A stretch of 64,000 bases of DNA from Mesorhizobium loti. Its GTDB lineage: Bacteria > Pseudomonadota > Alphaproteobacteria > Rhizobiales > Rhizobiaceae. Below the pieces are notes generated by a model. The model saw only the letters and a list, made by a program, of their open reading frames with translations, was not told the origin of the DNA and made no database searches. Shown in pieces: positions 8,367-16,967 of the stretch. Each line of letters starts with the position of its first letter. Position 1 is the first letter of the stretch. The position numbers and the translations under genes are program-made. The stretch spans positions 163,321 through 227,320 of the forward strand of contig NZ_PJRO01000012.1 of assembly GCF_002858745.1 (NCBI RefSeq), read 5' to 3'.

Positions 8367-9751
8367 ACTTTCTCGCGCAAATGATAACTCTTCGGCCGGG
8401 TCAGGTTGTCATAGCCGATCTGTGACAGCGCCGCGCCCTTGCCGGTATCCTTGACACCAGTCCAGACCAGCGCCGGATCGAGATAGTCGCAGCGGTTCAT
8501 GAACACGGTGCCGGTTTCAACGCGATCGCCGATGGCGATGGCGCGGTCGGTGTCGGCCGTCCAGACCGATGCCGTCAGCCCGTAGGGACTGTCGTTCATC
8601 AGCGCGATCGCCTCCTCGTCGTTGCGCACCTTCATGATGCCAACGATCGGGCCGAAGCTTTCCTCGCGCATCACGCTCATCTGGTGATCGACGTTTGTCA
8701 GCACCTCTGCCGGCAGATAGGGCGAACCGGCCTTGTCCGCAGCATCCTTGGTGTTCATGTGCGCGGTGGCACCCTTGCGCAGCGCCTCGGCCTTCTGCTC
8801 ACGGATAAAGTCGGCAAAACGCGCCTGCGCCATCGGCCCCATGGTGGTTGCCTGATCGAGCGGATTGCCGAGCATGTAGCTCTTGGTCTCTGCGATGAAA
8901 CCTTCGACGAAATCGTCATAGACTTTCTCGTGCACGTAGACGCGCTCGATGCCGCAGCAGCACTGGCCGGAATTGAAGAAGGCGCCTTCGACAAGATTGG
9001 CCACTGCATGGTCGAGCTTGGCGTCGGGCAGCACATAGGCCGGGTCCTTGCCGCCGAGTTCGAGGCCGAGCGTCATGAACGTGCCTGCAGCCGCTTTTTC
9101 GATGGCGCGCCCGCCAGCGACCGAACCTGTGAAGTTAACATGATCGATCTTGCCCGAGCCCAGCAATTTCTCGGTTTGAGCATGATTGAGGACGATGTTC
9201 TGGAAGACATATTTCGGCAGGCCGGCAGCTTCAAAAGCCTTGGCGAAGCGCTCGCCGACCAGCAGCGTCTGCGCGGCATGCTTGAGGATGACGGTGGAGC
9301 CGGCGATCAATGCCGGCACGATGGTGTTGACGGCGGTGAGATATGGGTAGTTCCACGGCGCGATCACCAAGACGACGCCGAGCGGGTCCTTCTTCACATA
9401 GCGGCGGAAGCCGTCCTTCGGGTTTGATGCGGGTACCGGCGCCAGCGCGCGCTCGGCGATCTCGACCATGTATTGCGTGCGTTCCCTGACGCCGCCGAAT
9501 TCGCCGCCGTAACGCACCGGGCGTCCCATCTGCCAGGCCAGTTCCGGCACGATCTCGTCAGCCATGCCGACCAGCGCCTCCAGCATCTTCAGCATGTACT
9601 TGGCACGCTCCGCCACCGGCAGCCGTGCCCAGTCGGCCTGCGCGGTGCGGGCACGCTCCACGGCGGCACTGACGGCCTGGTCTGTGGCGACCGGCCGCTC
9701 GATATAGATCGAGCCATCGATGGGGGATGTGAGTTTGACCGTCTCGGTCAT
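8363..9751 (-). CDS. Aldehyde dehydrogenase family protein
   Basis: A 462-residue NAD(P)-dependent aldehyde dehydrogenase. The catalytic glutamate region is LGLELGGKDPAYV and the catalytic cysteine lies in FFNSGQCCCGIERVYV. Cofactor-binding residues are visible in VLVIAPWNYPY and NFTGSVAGG. The ATG at 9751 is preferred to the one at 9766 because AAGGA lies seven bases before it. In this operon it would oxidise the aldehyde made by the Fe-alcohol dehydrogenase to an acid, like PuuC or IpuI in gamma-glutamylation pathways. That role is an inference from context. Confidence 0.92.
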   Translation of the reverse strand: MTETVKLTSPIDGSIYIERPVATDQAVSAAVERARTAQADWARLPVAERAKYMLKMLEALVGMADEIVPELAWQMGRPVRYGGEFGGVRERTQYMVEIAERALAPVPASNPKDGFRRYVKKDPLGVVLVIAPWNYPYLTAVNTIVPALIAGSTVILKHAAQTLLVGERFAKAFEAAGLPKYVFQNIVLNHAQTEKLLGSGKIDHVNFTGSVAGGRAIEKAAAGTFMTLGLELGGKDPAYVLPDAKLDHAVANLVEGAFFNSGQCCCGIERVYVHEKVYDDFVEGFIAETKSYMLGNPLDQATTMGPMAQARFADFIREQKAEALRKGATAHMNTKDAADKAGSPYLPAEVLTNVDHQMSVMREESFGPIVGIMKVRNDEEAIALMNDSPYGLTASVWTADTDRAIAIGDRVETGTVFMNRCDYLDPALVWTGVKDTGKGAALSQIGYDNLTRPKSYHLREKV

Positions 9752-9901
9752 GTCGATGTCCTTCATATCAAAATGTCCGCCGCTTCCTGAAGATGCCAGC
9801 GAACGGGATAAGCCGAGCAGCGTCTAAACGAAATGCCTCTCGTCAAACAGCCCTGCCCGGCCCATGCGGATCGCCTCTCCGTCGCCGGAAAGGAACAGCT
9901 C

Positions 9902-11272
9902 TCAATACCGTTCGAAGCCGCGGTGCAGTTCCCAATCGGTGATACGGCGGTCATATTCGAACTGCTCCCAGCGGGCAGTATGCACATAGTGCTCGATCAC
10001 CTCCTCGCCGAACGCCGTCTTCAGCATTTTCGACTTGGCCATGGTTTCGGTCGCTTCGCGCAGGGTCTTCGGAATCTCCGGCAGGCGCGAGGCCTGATAG
10101 GCATCACCGACGAACGGCTTCTGCAGCTCCAGCTTCTCATCGATACCAGCAAGGCCGGCCGCGATCAGCGCCGCGAAAGCCAGATAAGGATTGAGGTCGG
10201 CGCCCCCGATGCGGCACTCCATACGGATGCCCTTGGTGCCTTCGCCGCACAGGCGGAAGCCGGCGGTGCGGTTGTCTTCCGACCACATGATCTTGGTCGG
10301 CGCGAAGGTGCCGGACTGGAAGCGCTTGTAGGAATTGATGTAAGGCGCCAGGAACCAGGTGAATTCCTTGGCATATTTGAGCTGACCGGCCGACCAGGCC
10401 TGGCCGAGCGCCGATAGCGTCCACGGGCCCTTCTTGTCGTAGAACAGCGGTGTCTTGCCGTCCGCGCTCCACAGCGAATTGTGGATGTGGCTGGAATTGC
10501 CGGCCAGGCCGTAATTATACTTGGCCATGAAGGTGATCGCCTTGCCTTCGGAATCGGCGATCTCCTTGGCGCCGTTCTTCAGGATGACGTGACGGTCGGC
10601 CATCTCCAGCGCTTCGGCATAGCGCACATTGATCTCTTCCTGGCCCGGTCCCCATTCGCCCTTGGAGTTCTCGATTGGAATACCGGCGGCCTGCATTTCG
10701 TTGCGCAGGCGGCGCATGATGCCTTCTTCCTTGGTCGTGATGCCGATCTGGTAGTCGCCGATATAGGGCGACGCCGTGTCGATACCTTGCCAATGCTTCT
10801 TGCGGGCAGCGTCGTAGGTTTCGCTGAACAGATAGAACTCAAGCTCGGAAGCGAAATAGCCAATATAGCCACGATCCGTCAGCCGCTTCACCTGCTTACG
10901 CAGGATGGCGCGCGGTGAATGGGCAAGGTCTTCATGGCTGTGGTGATCGAGCAGGTCGCACAGGACCAGCGCAGTTTTCTCAAGCCACGGTATCTGCCTC
11001 AGCGTCGCCAGATCCGGCTTCATGACGAAGTCGCCATAACCCTTCGACCAGCTCGCCGCCTTGTAACCGGGCACAGGCTCCATATCGATGTCGTCCGCCA
11101 GCAGATAGTTGCAGCCATGCGTCTCGTCATGCGCGGAATCGACGAAATACTGCGCCAGGAAACGCTTGCCGACGAGGCGGCCCTGCATGTCGACGGCGCA
11201 GGCGAGAACGGTATCGATCTCCCCGGCCTGAACCGTCTTCTTCAACTGATCGAACGAAAGGTTGCCTGCCAT
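9902..11272 (-). CDS. Glutamine synthetase family protein (gamma-glutamyl-amine ligase-like)
   Basis: A 456-residue member of the GS fold, with a beta-grasp N-terminus (VDMQGRLVGKRFLAQYF) and a catalytic domain containing EFYLF, GPGQEEINVRY (metal ligands) and SSHIHNSLW. This non-canonical group (PuuA, GlnA3/GlnA4, IpuC) ligates glutamate to amines or amino alcohols rather than to ammonia. The start at 11272 is chosen because the residues before it have no family counterpart and GGAG precedes it. The neighbours (permease, ADH, ALDH, amidohydrolase) support a catabolic gamma-glutamylation role; the actual amine is unknown. Confidence 0.88.
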   Translation of the reverse strand: MAGNLSFDQLKKTVQAGEIDTVLACAVDMQGRLVGKRFLAQYFVDSAHDETHGCNYLLADDIDMEPVPGYKAASWSKGYGDFVMKPDLATLRQIPWLEKTALVLCDLLDHHSHEDLAHSPRAILRKQVKRLTDRGYIGYFASELEFYLFSETYDAARKKHWQGIDTASPYIGDYQIGITTKEEGIMRRLRNEMQAAGIPIENSKGEWGPGQEEINVRYAEALEMADRHVILKNGAKEIADSEGKAITFMAKYNYGLAGNSSHIHNSLWSADGKTPLFYDKKGPWTLSALGQAWSAGQLKYAKEFTWFLAPYINSYKRFQSGTFAPTKIMWSEDNRTAGFRLCGEGTKGIRMECRIGGADLNPYLAFAALIAAGLAGIDEKLELQKPFVGDAYQASRLPEIPKTLREATETMAKSKMLKTAFGEEVIEHYVHTARWEQFEYDRRITDWELHRGFERY

Positions 11273-11370
11273 TCTTAGAGCACTCCGGCTTTCATTTTTT
11301 TGGAAAGGATCTTGCGAAGGCGACCGTGGCCGGAGAACGACCACGGTCGCCGCTGCGAGGCTTGATGAGC

Positions 11371-12930
11371 TCAACTTGTCTCGCCGACCGCGCGTTCAGC
11401 AGCGGCGATGACAGCCTTTCGTTTGGCGATCTCATCGCCGATCGGCGGGCCCTGGAAGCGGTTCTTTTCAACCGCGAACCAGAGGATCGCAGCCAGCACC
11501 ACGAAGCCGATGACGATCCACAGCACCTTGTCGTTCGGCGGCTGAATCGCAATGTAGAAGATAACCGCCATACCGATCACCGACAGGAAAGTCACAAGCT
11601 TATAGAGTCCAGCCGACATCGCCCAAGGACCCGGATTCGGCCATTTCGCCGTGCCATAGGCGAACATCGCCAGCACCAGCGGGATGGTGAAGGACAGGAA
11701 CAGGAAGACCAGCGTCGAGTTGACGACGATGGTGTAGAGGTTGGTGCCGCCGATCGATACGAATTGTGCTGCGAACACATAGACGATCTCGAGGATCGCC
11801 GCCGTCCAGATGGCCGTAACGGGTGTCCGGTACTTCGGCGAAACCGTCGACAGTGCCTTCGAACCCACCGGCATGCCGTCGTCACGCGAAAAGGCGAACA
11901 ACATGCGCGAAGCAGACGTTACGGTCGCGAGGCCACACAGAAGCTGCGTAATGAAGATCAGGAAATAAACGACGTTCTTCAACCCGGCGGGCAGGATGGC
12001 ATCCATCGTGCCAAAGAACATGCCCCAGCCCTGCTTTGCAGCAACAGCCATGTCAGGAATGGCGAGGGTGATGGCGCAAATCATGATCCAGCCGACCAGC
12101 GACGACCACAGCACTGCCGAGACGATGCCCTTTGGCACGGAGAGTGCGGCACCCTTGGTTTCTTCCGAGGTGTGGGCCGAGGCGTCGTATCCGGTGATTG
12201 TATAGACCGGAAGCAGAAGGCAGAGCAGGAAAAGGTAGCCCATGCTGTCGCTCTGCGGGAAGACGGCCCCGCCGGCATCACCCGAATAGTTGGTGAACGT
12301 CCATAACCGCGAGATGTCTATCGCGGGCGCAAAGTACAAGCAGGCGAGCACCAGCACCGCCGTGGTCGCGAAGATGATGTAGCCGGAAATGTCCGTCAGG
12401 AATGTTGTGACCTTGATCCCGAGATGGTTGAACAGCGCCTGTATGACGGTGATCAGCGCGACAAAGGCGACGACATGTCCTGCCGACGTGTCCATTCCCA
12501 CCCAGGAACCGAACGTGCCTTGGAAGAAGAATGCTGTGCCGATGTTGATGGCACCGAGCACCGTGATCAGACCGAGCAGATTGAGCCAGGCGGTCAGCCA
12601 GCCGGTGAACCGATTGCCCAGGATGGAGGCCCAGTGGTAGAGGCCGCCTGCCGTGGGGAAGGCCGACGCGATCTGCGCCATCGACAACGCGAACATGCCC
12701 GAGATGATGCAGCCGACAATCCAGCCGATGCCGGCGCCGGCACCACCAATCGAAGAAATCGCCTGCGCAAACGAGTTGATGCCGCCCGACAGGATACAGA
12801 TGATCGAGAATGAGATCGCAAAGTTGGAGAAGCGGCTCATCGACCGCTGAAGTTCCTGGGCGTAGCCCATGGAATGGAGGACTTTGACGTCCTCGCTCTT
12901 GTCAGTTTCAGAGTAACCAGGCGCTGCCAT
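11371..12930 (-). CDS. APC family amine/amino-acid permease
   Basis: A 519-residue membrane protein with 12-13 hydrophobic segments and the AA_permease_2 N-terminal pattern: FSNFAISFSIICILSGG followed by FALSMAQIASAFPTAGGLYHW. It resembles GABA/choline/polyamine-type permeases. It lies between the amidohydrolase and the GS-like ligase genes. With the PotABCD-like importer downstream, the locus therefore has two uptake routes. Confidence 0.88.
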   Translation of the reverse strand: MAAPGYSETDKSEDVKVLHSMGYAQELQRSMSRFSNFAISFSIICILSGGINSFAQAISSIGGAGAGIGWIVGCIISGMFALSMAQIASAFPTAGGLYHWASILGNRFTGWLTAWLNLLGLITVLGAINIGTAFFFQGTFGSWVGMDTSAGHVVAFVALITVIQALFNHLGIKVTTFLTDISGYIIFATTAVLVLACLYFAPAIDISRLWTFTNYSGDAGGAVFPQSDSMGYLFLLCLLLPVYTITGYDASAHTSEETKGAALSVPKGIVSAVLWSSLVGWIMICAITLAIPDMAVAAKQGWGMFFGTMDAILPAGLKNVVYFLIFITQLLCGLATVTSASRMLFAFSRDDGMPVGSKALSTVSPKYRTPVTAIWTAAILEIVYVFAAQFVSIGGTNLYTIVVNSTLVFLFLSFTIPLVLAMFAYGTAKWPNPGPWAMSAGLYKLVTFLSVIGMAVIFYIAIQPPNDKVLWIVIGFVVLAAILWFAVEKNRFQGPPIGDEIAKRKAVIAAAERAVGETS

Positions 12931-12954
12931 AAGAGTGTTCCCTTATTTTTACTT

Positions 12955-13773
12955 TCAGATAGTGCCTTCGATCGTTCGTACCGTTTTCAGAGGTGGCGGC
13001 TTCGGCAGCCGCGCCGGTTCGAGGCCGGTGAAGATGCCCGCCAGCCGTTCTCCCCATTTTTTCTGTCCGGCTTGATCCCGGATCTCATCGTTGCGAATTT
13101 CGATCATCGCGCACAACAGGCCACGCGAGCGCGCATGCCGTTCCAGCGTGAAATAGACGCGGTCGGCCGGTGAATAGGGTTGGTTGGCGCCGACGACGAA
13201 GCCGCCTTCCCGTTCGAGTGCGGCGATCAGCGGTGCCGATAGCCGCGTGTCCTCGTCGTGGATGATGCCGATATGCCAGGGACGGTCGATGCCCTTGTAG
13301 ACCGGCGTAAAGGAATGCACCGACACCAGTCGCGTCTCCAGCCCGCGCGCTATTCGCGCCTCGATCAGGCCTTCGATCGTTTCGTGAAAGGGCTTCCAGC
13401 AACGGTCGATGCGCGCCTGGCGTGCTTCGGCCGAGAGCTTCTCGTTGCCGGGAACAACCGTCGTTTCGCTGAGGGGCGGGATCAGGTCGGGCGCGCCGAG
13501 GGGACGATTGCAGTCCAACACCAGGCGCGAGACACAAGTCTCGACCAAAGGCGCATCGAGCCGTTCGCTCAATATCCGCGCCACCGGCAGTGCGCCAGGA
13601 TCCCATGCGATATGGCGCGCAAGATCGGAGACAGGAAGACCGAGCGTACCGAATTCGGCAGGTAGGAAGTTCGAGGCATGATCACAGGTGAAAACAAAGG
13701 AGCCTGCGCCGTCGGGGTTCGTTACCCTGACGGAATCCGCATTCGCACGCCCGTTCCGGCCTGTCCTCTCCAT
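12955..13773 (-). CDS. N-formylglutamate amidohydrolase family protein
   Basis: A 272-residue metal-dependent amidohydrolase (FGase family). Key motifs are FTCDHASNFLP near the N-terminus, LVLDCNRPL, VHSFTPV and IEIRNDEI. Classical members split N-formylglutamate in histidine degradation, but no hut genes are present. Here it is the first gene of an operon with a GS-like ligase, so it may instead hydrolyse the gamma-glutamyl amide product. It starts 127 bases from the divergent RpiR-type gene, with which it shares a regulatory region. Confidence 0.85.
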   Translation of the reverse strand: MERTGRNGRANADSVRVTNPDGAGSFVFTCDHASNFLPAEFGTLGLPVSDLARHIAWDPGALPVARILSERLDAPLVETCVSRLVLDCNRPLGAPDLIPPLSETTVVPGNEKLSAEARQARIDRCWKPFHETIEGLIEARIARGLETRLVSVHSFTPVYKGIDRPWHIGIIHDEDTRLSAPLIAALEREGGFVVGANQPYSPADRVYFTLERHARSRGLLCAMIEIRNDEIRDQAGQKKWGERLAGIFTGLEPARLPKPPPLKTVRTIEGTI

Positions 13774-13900
13774 TCGATCCGCCGTCCCCGGGAGCGTATC
13801 GTATGTTACGTATTTTGTTTCATTGCGCTCCCATGAATGATTTCATACACTTTGTTTGTCTTTGTCAAACGCCTTTTCTGAAAAGCTTGGGGGGTATCGG
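13774..13900. promoter_or_regulatory. Divergent regulatory region with ATGAA/TTCAT half-sites
   Basis: This region lies between the amidohydrolase operon and the RpiR-family gene. ATGAA-N4-TTCAT forms an inverted repeat at 13833-13846, and another TTCAT lies at 13819-13823. RpiR-family proteins often bind short A/T-rich inverted repeats, so these are candidate operators for the adjacent regulator. No clear sigma-70 promoter could be assigned. Confidence 0.45.
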
Positions 13901-14740
13901 GTGGGAACGCAGACGACGACCACGTCCATCGCTGAACTGATCGCGGATCGTATCGATTCCATGCCGGCGGGCGAACGTCGTGCCGCCCAGACGCTGGTCG
14001 CCAACTATCCGGTCATCGGCCTGAAGACGGTGGCCGACTTCTCGCAGCAGGCGGGCGTTTCCTCGCCTACCATCCTGCGTTTTGTCGCCCGGCTGGGCTT
14101 CCAGAATTATCCGGAGTTCCAATCCGCCCTGCAGGACGAACTCGCCGCGCAATTGCAATCGCCGGCCTCGCGCACGACCACGGCTCCAAACCGAAGCGAT
14201 GCCGCTTCGCCGATGATCGAGGCGACGCTCGACAATCTGCGCGAGACCTTCCGCCACCTCTCGGACAAGCAGCTGAACGAGATCGCGGAGAAAATGGCGG
14301 ATCACCGCGGCCACATGTTTCTGATCGGCGGGCGCTTCACCGATCCGCTGGCGCGCTACATGGCCGCCCATCTTGCCATCATCCGTCCCAATGTCTTCCA
14401 CCTTGTCGGCCAGGAAAGCATGTGGCGGGACCGGCTGATCGACATGGGCAAACGCGATGTGCTGGTGATCTTTGACATCCGCCGCTATCAGGACAGCCTG
14501 ATCCGCTTCGCCGAGAAAGCGCACCAGCGCGGCGTGCAGATTGTGCTGTTCACCGACCAGTGGCTGTCGCCGATTGCACGGTTCGCCCGCCACGTCATTG
14601 CGGGGCGTACCGCCGTCCCCTCCCCTTGGGACTCGTCCGCTGCCCTTTTCGTGGTCGCCGAGACCTTGATCGGTGCGGTCACGCGCCAGATGGAACCGGA
14701 TAGCGCAAGACGCATCCGCGAGATGGAAGGCCTGCGCTGA
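13901..14740 (+). CDS. MurR/RpiR family transcriptional regulator
   Basis: A 279-residue regulator with an N-terminal HTH_6 domain (PAGERRAAQTLVANYPVIGL, then the recognition region SSPTILRFVARLGF) and a C-terminal SIS ligand-binding domain (MFLIGGRFTDPLARYMAAHL onward). The GTG at 13901 is preferred because GGGGGG lies 6-12 bases upstream; a TTG at 13856 extends the frame without a good ribosome site. It is transcribed divergently from the putative gamma-glutamyl pathway operon and is its likely regulator. Confidence 0.88.
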   Translation: MGTQTTTTSIAELIADRIDSMPAGERRAAQTLVANYPVIGLKTVADFSQQAGVSSPTILRFVARLGFQNYPEFQSALQDELAAQLQSPASRTTTAPNRSDAASPMIEATLDNLRETFRHLSDKQLNEIAEKMADHRGHMFLIGGRFTDPLARYMAAHLAIIRPNVFHLVGQESMWRDRLIDMGKRDVLVIFDIRRYQDSLIRFAEKAHQRGVQIVLFTDQWLSPIARFARHVIAGRTAVPSPWDSSAALFVVAETLIGAVTRQMEPDSARRIREMEGLR

Positions 14741-14743
14741 CCC

Positions 14744-14772
14744 GAGCGTTTCCGCCTTTCGCGGAAACGCTC
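14744..14772. terminator. Perfect 12-bp hairpin between convergent genes (palindrome family A)
   Basis: GAGCGTTTCCGC and its exact reverse complement flank the loop CTTTC. The hairpin lies between the stop codons of the RpiR gene (plus) and gtrA-like gene (minus), so it could end transcription from both sides, although no T-tract follows. The same arm sequence recurs at 36112-36155 and 46041-46080, which marks it as a dispersed repeat. Confidence 0.65.
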
Positions 14773-14779
14773 CAACTGT

Positions 14780-15184
14780 CTATCGGAGCAGCCGACCCTC
14801 GATCGACCAGCGCGCAGCGAGGAAGTTCAACGCTGCCGCCACGATGATGCCGGCGATCTTGGCTGGCCAGATGCCAATCCAACCGGCAAACCCAACGATG
14901 AAGGCGCTGGATACGCCAAGCGAAACCAATGCGCCCAATGAGATGAAGCGGAACACCGAATGACTGAGCGGGATCGAACGGTCGCGCTCGAAGGACCAGA
15001 AACGGTTGGCGACAAAGGAAAAGGCGACCGCGACCAGCCAGGCGCCGACATTGGCCGCCAGCGATGGCATGGCCAGCCAGAGCAGTATTGTGAAGGCCGC
15101 GAGATCGATTGCCGTATTCGCCAGCCCGACGACGGCGAAGCGGATCATCTTGCCGCCGAGCGAACGGCTTGGCTTGCCGCTCAC
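14780..15184 (-). CDS. GtrA-family membrane protein
   Basis: A 134-residue protein with four transmembrane helices and the GtrA pattern: FAVVGLANTAIDLAAF in helix 1, then FVANRFWSFER. GtrA proteins are thought to flip polyprenyl-phosphate-linked sugars across the inner membrane. The GTG start at 15184 overlaps the stop of the deacetylase gene (GTGA). A further upstream start would lie inside that gene. It ends the four-gene glycan operon. Confidence 0.82.
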   Translation of the reverse strand: MSGKPSRSLGGKMIRFAVVGLANTAIDLAAFTILLWLAMPSLAANVGAWLVAVAFSFVANRFWSFERDRSIPLSHSVFRFISLGALVSLGVSSAFIVGFAGWIGIWPAKIAGIIVAAALNFLAARWSIEGRLLR

Positions 15185-16002
15185 GACACGCCACTCCGCA
15201 CGCTGGTATTGTTCGCGGCCAGGACCGCGCCGAATTCGTCCGACGCGAGGAAGGCGTATTCGACCTCGCGCACCTTCTGCATCGGATCGCGCGCGACAAG
15301 CTCGGCATCGACATGACCCGGATGACACATGAAAACGCCGTCCTCCGGCAAGGCTGAAACGGCCGCTCGCAAGGTCGGCGCAAAATCGTCCGGCTGCTTC
15401 CAGTCGTAGATGCCGGCGAGCGGTTTCATGAGCGGGAATCCCGCCGCTTGCATGGTCTGGTCGAAACCGCGCGCGAGGGCCGCAATGACCGCTGTCTTCA
15501 TGGCGGTGACGCCGACCTCGCGTGGCACCGCCGGCGCGCCACGCAACATCGGCTTCTCAGAATCGGCAAAGCGTCTCTTCAACCAATCGCGAACAGCTGG
15601 CAGGAAATGCACATGCTGGTGCCCATCAATGAAATCCGGCATGCGGCCGAGTGCATCGGTAAAACGGCGAAGCTGCGCATCGAGCTCGGCGTGAACATCG
15701 TCTGTCCTGATACGCCGCCGCCCGAATGGCGCGGCCAGGTAACCGAGTGACGGCAATCGGCCTTTCGACACCAAGCTGGAACCGGCCGTCAAAGCAGGTT
15801 GGTCAGTCAGGGTGAGGTGCAGTCCGACCGGAACCTGGCCTATGAGGGGTTCGACGCCTGTCGCCGCTAGTTGCCATTCCGGAAATCCGGTCATGCAGCC
15901 GGTGCCCGTAAGGCGCCCCCTTTTCAGCAGGTCAAGGATCGCGTCCGACACTCCAGGCGCCAGTCCATAGTCGTCAGCGATCAGGCGGATCTGCCGTGTC
16001 AC
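15181..16002 (-). CDS. ChbG/HpnK (YdjC) family carbohydrate deacetylase
   Basis: A 273-residue YdjC-fold deacetylase. The N-terminal IRLIADDYGLAPGVSDAI holds the catalytic and metal aspartates; FIDGHQHVHFLPAV holds the metal histidines; FMCHPGHVD is the C-terminal histidine motif. Relatives remove N-acetyl groups from chitobiose, hopanoid-linked sugar or polyprenyl-phosphate-GalNAc (NaxD). The ATG overlaps the stop of the GT2 gene by four bases. With GT2 and GtrA neighbours, a NaxD-like role on a lipid-linked aminosugar is the best guess. Confidence 0.85.
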   Translation of the reverse strand: MTRQIRLIADDYGLAPGVSDAILDLLKRGRLTGTGCMTGFPEWQLAATGVEPLIGQVPVGLHLTLTDQPALTAGSSLVSKGRLPSLGYLAAPFGRRRIRTDDVHAELDAQLRRFTDALGRMPDFIDGHQHVHFLPAVRDWLKRRFADSEKPMLRGAPAVPREVGVTAMKTAVIAALARGFDQTMQAAGFPLMKPLAGIYDWKQPDDFAPTLRAAVSALPEDGVFMCHPGHVDAELVARDPMQKVREVEYAFLASDEFGAVLAANNTSVRSGVS

Positions 16003-16967
16003 CGCTCTTTGCTATCCATCTCGTGGCTCACCACATCGCGCACAATATAGACGGGTCGGTCCTTGCTCTCGCTCAACGCCACCCAGACATATTCGCCAAT
16101 GAGGCCAAGCAGTGCGAGGTTGAAGCCGCCAAGCACGACGACGGCAATCAGCAAGCTCGGAAAACCAGGCACCGCAATCCCGTAGAAGAACACCTCGAAG
16201 AATATCTTGAGGCCATAGATGCCGCCGGCAAGGGCGGTTGCCAGCCCTGACAAGCTGAGGATACGCAGCGGCACCACCGAGAAGGAGGCGATGCCTTCGA
16301 GCGAAAAAGCAAGCAGGCTGCGCCGGCTCCATTTACTGGTGCCGCTGGCGCGATCTGCCGGCGTGTAGGTCAGCGCCTTGTGCCGAAACCCCGCCCACGC
16401 GTAGAGACCTTTGTTGAAGCGCCGCTTGTCACGCAGTTGCGTGAGCGCTTTTGCCACCGGCGCACGCATGACACGAAAGTCGCCGGCATTTTCGGGAATG
16501 TCGAAGCGCTGGCTTGAGTTGATCAGGCTGTAGAACAATTTGGCCAACTGGCTGCGTTTCCAGCTCGCTCCCTCGCGATTGGTGCGGGCGTAGACAACGT
16601 CGATGTCCGGGTTCTCGACCAGCTCCGCGATGAGTTTCAGGCTTACATCCAGCGAATGCTGCAGATCGGCATCCATGATCAGAACCATGTCGCCGCGCGT
16701 CCTGTCGAGACCGGCCAGAACCGCCACCTCCTTGCCGAAGTTGCGGCTGAGGCGGACGATTTCCCAATCGCCCTTCAGCGCCTTGGCGAAGCGGTCGGCA
16801 CCGTCATCGGTGCTGCCATCATCGACCAGGATCTTACGTGTCTCGAGACCAAAACGTCGCGAGACCTCCGCTTCGAGTTCGGAGAGCAGCCGCACGAAAC
16901 CTTGCACGGAAGCTGCCTCGTTCAGGAACGGCGCAACGATGTCGAGCGTCGGCTTGTGTTCAGACAT
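15999..16967 (-). CDS. Glycosyltransferase family 2 (GtrB/ArnC/DPM type)
   Basis: A 322-residue transferase. The N-terminal GT-A domain has DIVAPFLNEAASV, the DDGSTDDG motif and DADLQHSLD. Two C-terminal transmembrane helices (around residues 230-310) are typical of enzymes that load sugars onto polyprenyl phosphate. The ATG at 16967 lies inside the end of the GT87 gene (8-base overlap). A longer start five codons upstream would increase the overlap without a better ribosome site. Confidence 0.88.
   Translation of the reverse strand: MSEHKPTLDIVAPFLNEAASVQGFVRLLSELEAEVSRRFGLETRKILVDDGSTDDGADRFAKALKGDWEIVRLSRNFGKEVAVLAGLDRTRGDMVLIMDADLQHSLDVSLKLIAELVENPDIDVVYARTNREGASWKRSQLAKLFYSLINSSQRFDIPENAGDFRVMRAPVAKALTQLRDKRRFNKGLYAWAGFRHKALTYTPADRASGTSKWSRRSLLAFSLEGIASFSVVPLRILSLSGLATALAGGIYGLKIFFEVFFYGIAVPGFPSLLIAVVVLGGFNLALLGLIGEYVWVALSESKDRPVYIVRDVVSHEMDSKER

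Noticed and set aside
7170..8384. A 404-codon open frame on the plus strand
   Set aside because: Antisense to Fe-ADH and DUF2569, both supported by family motifs and coupling.
12955..13773. Histidine-degradation (hut) operon member
   Set aside because: FGase-family motif fits, but no hutU, hutH, hutI or hutF is nearby, while a GS-like ligase and ADH/ALDH are.
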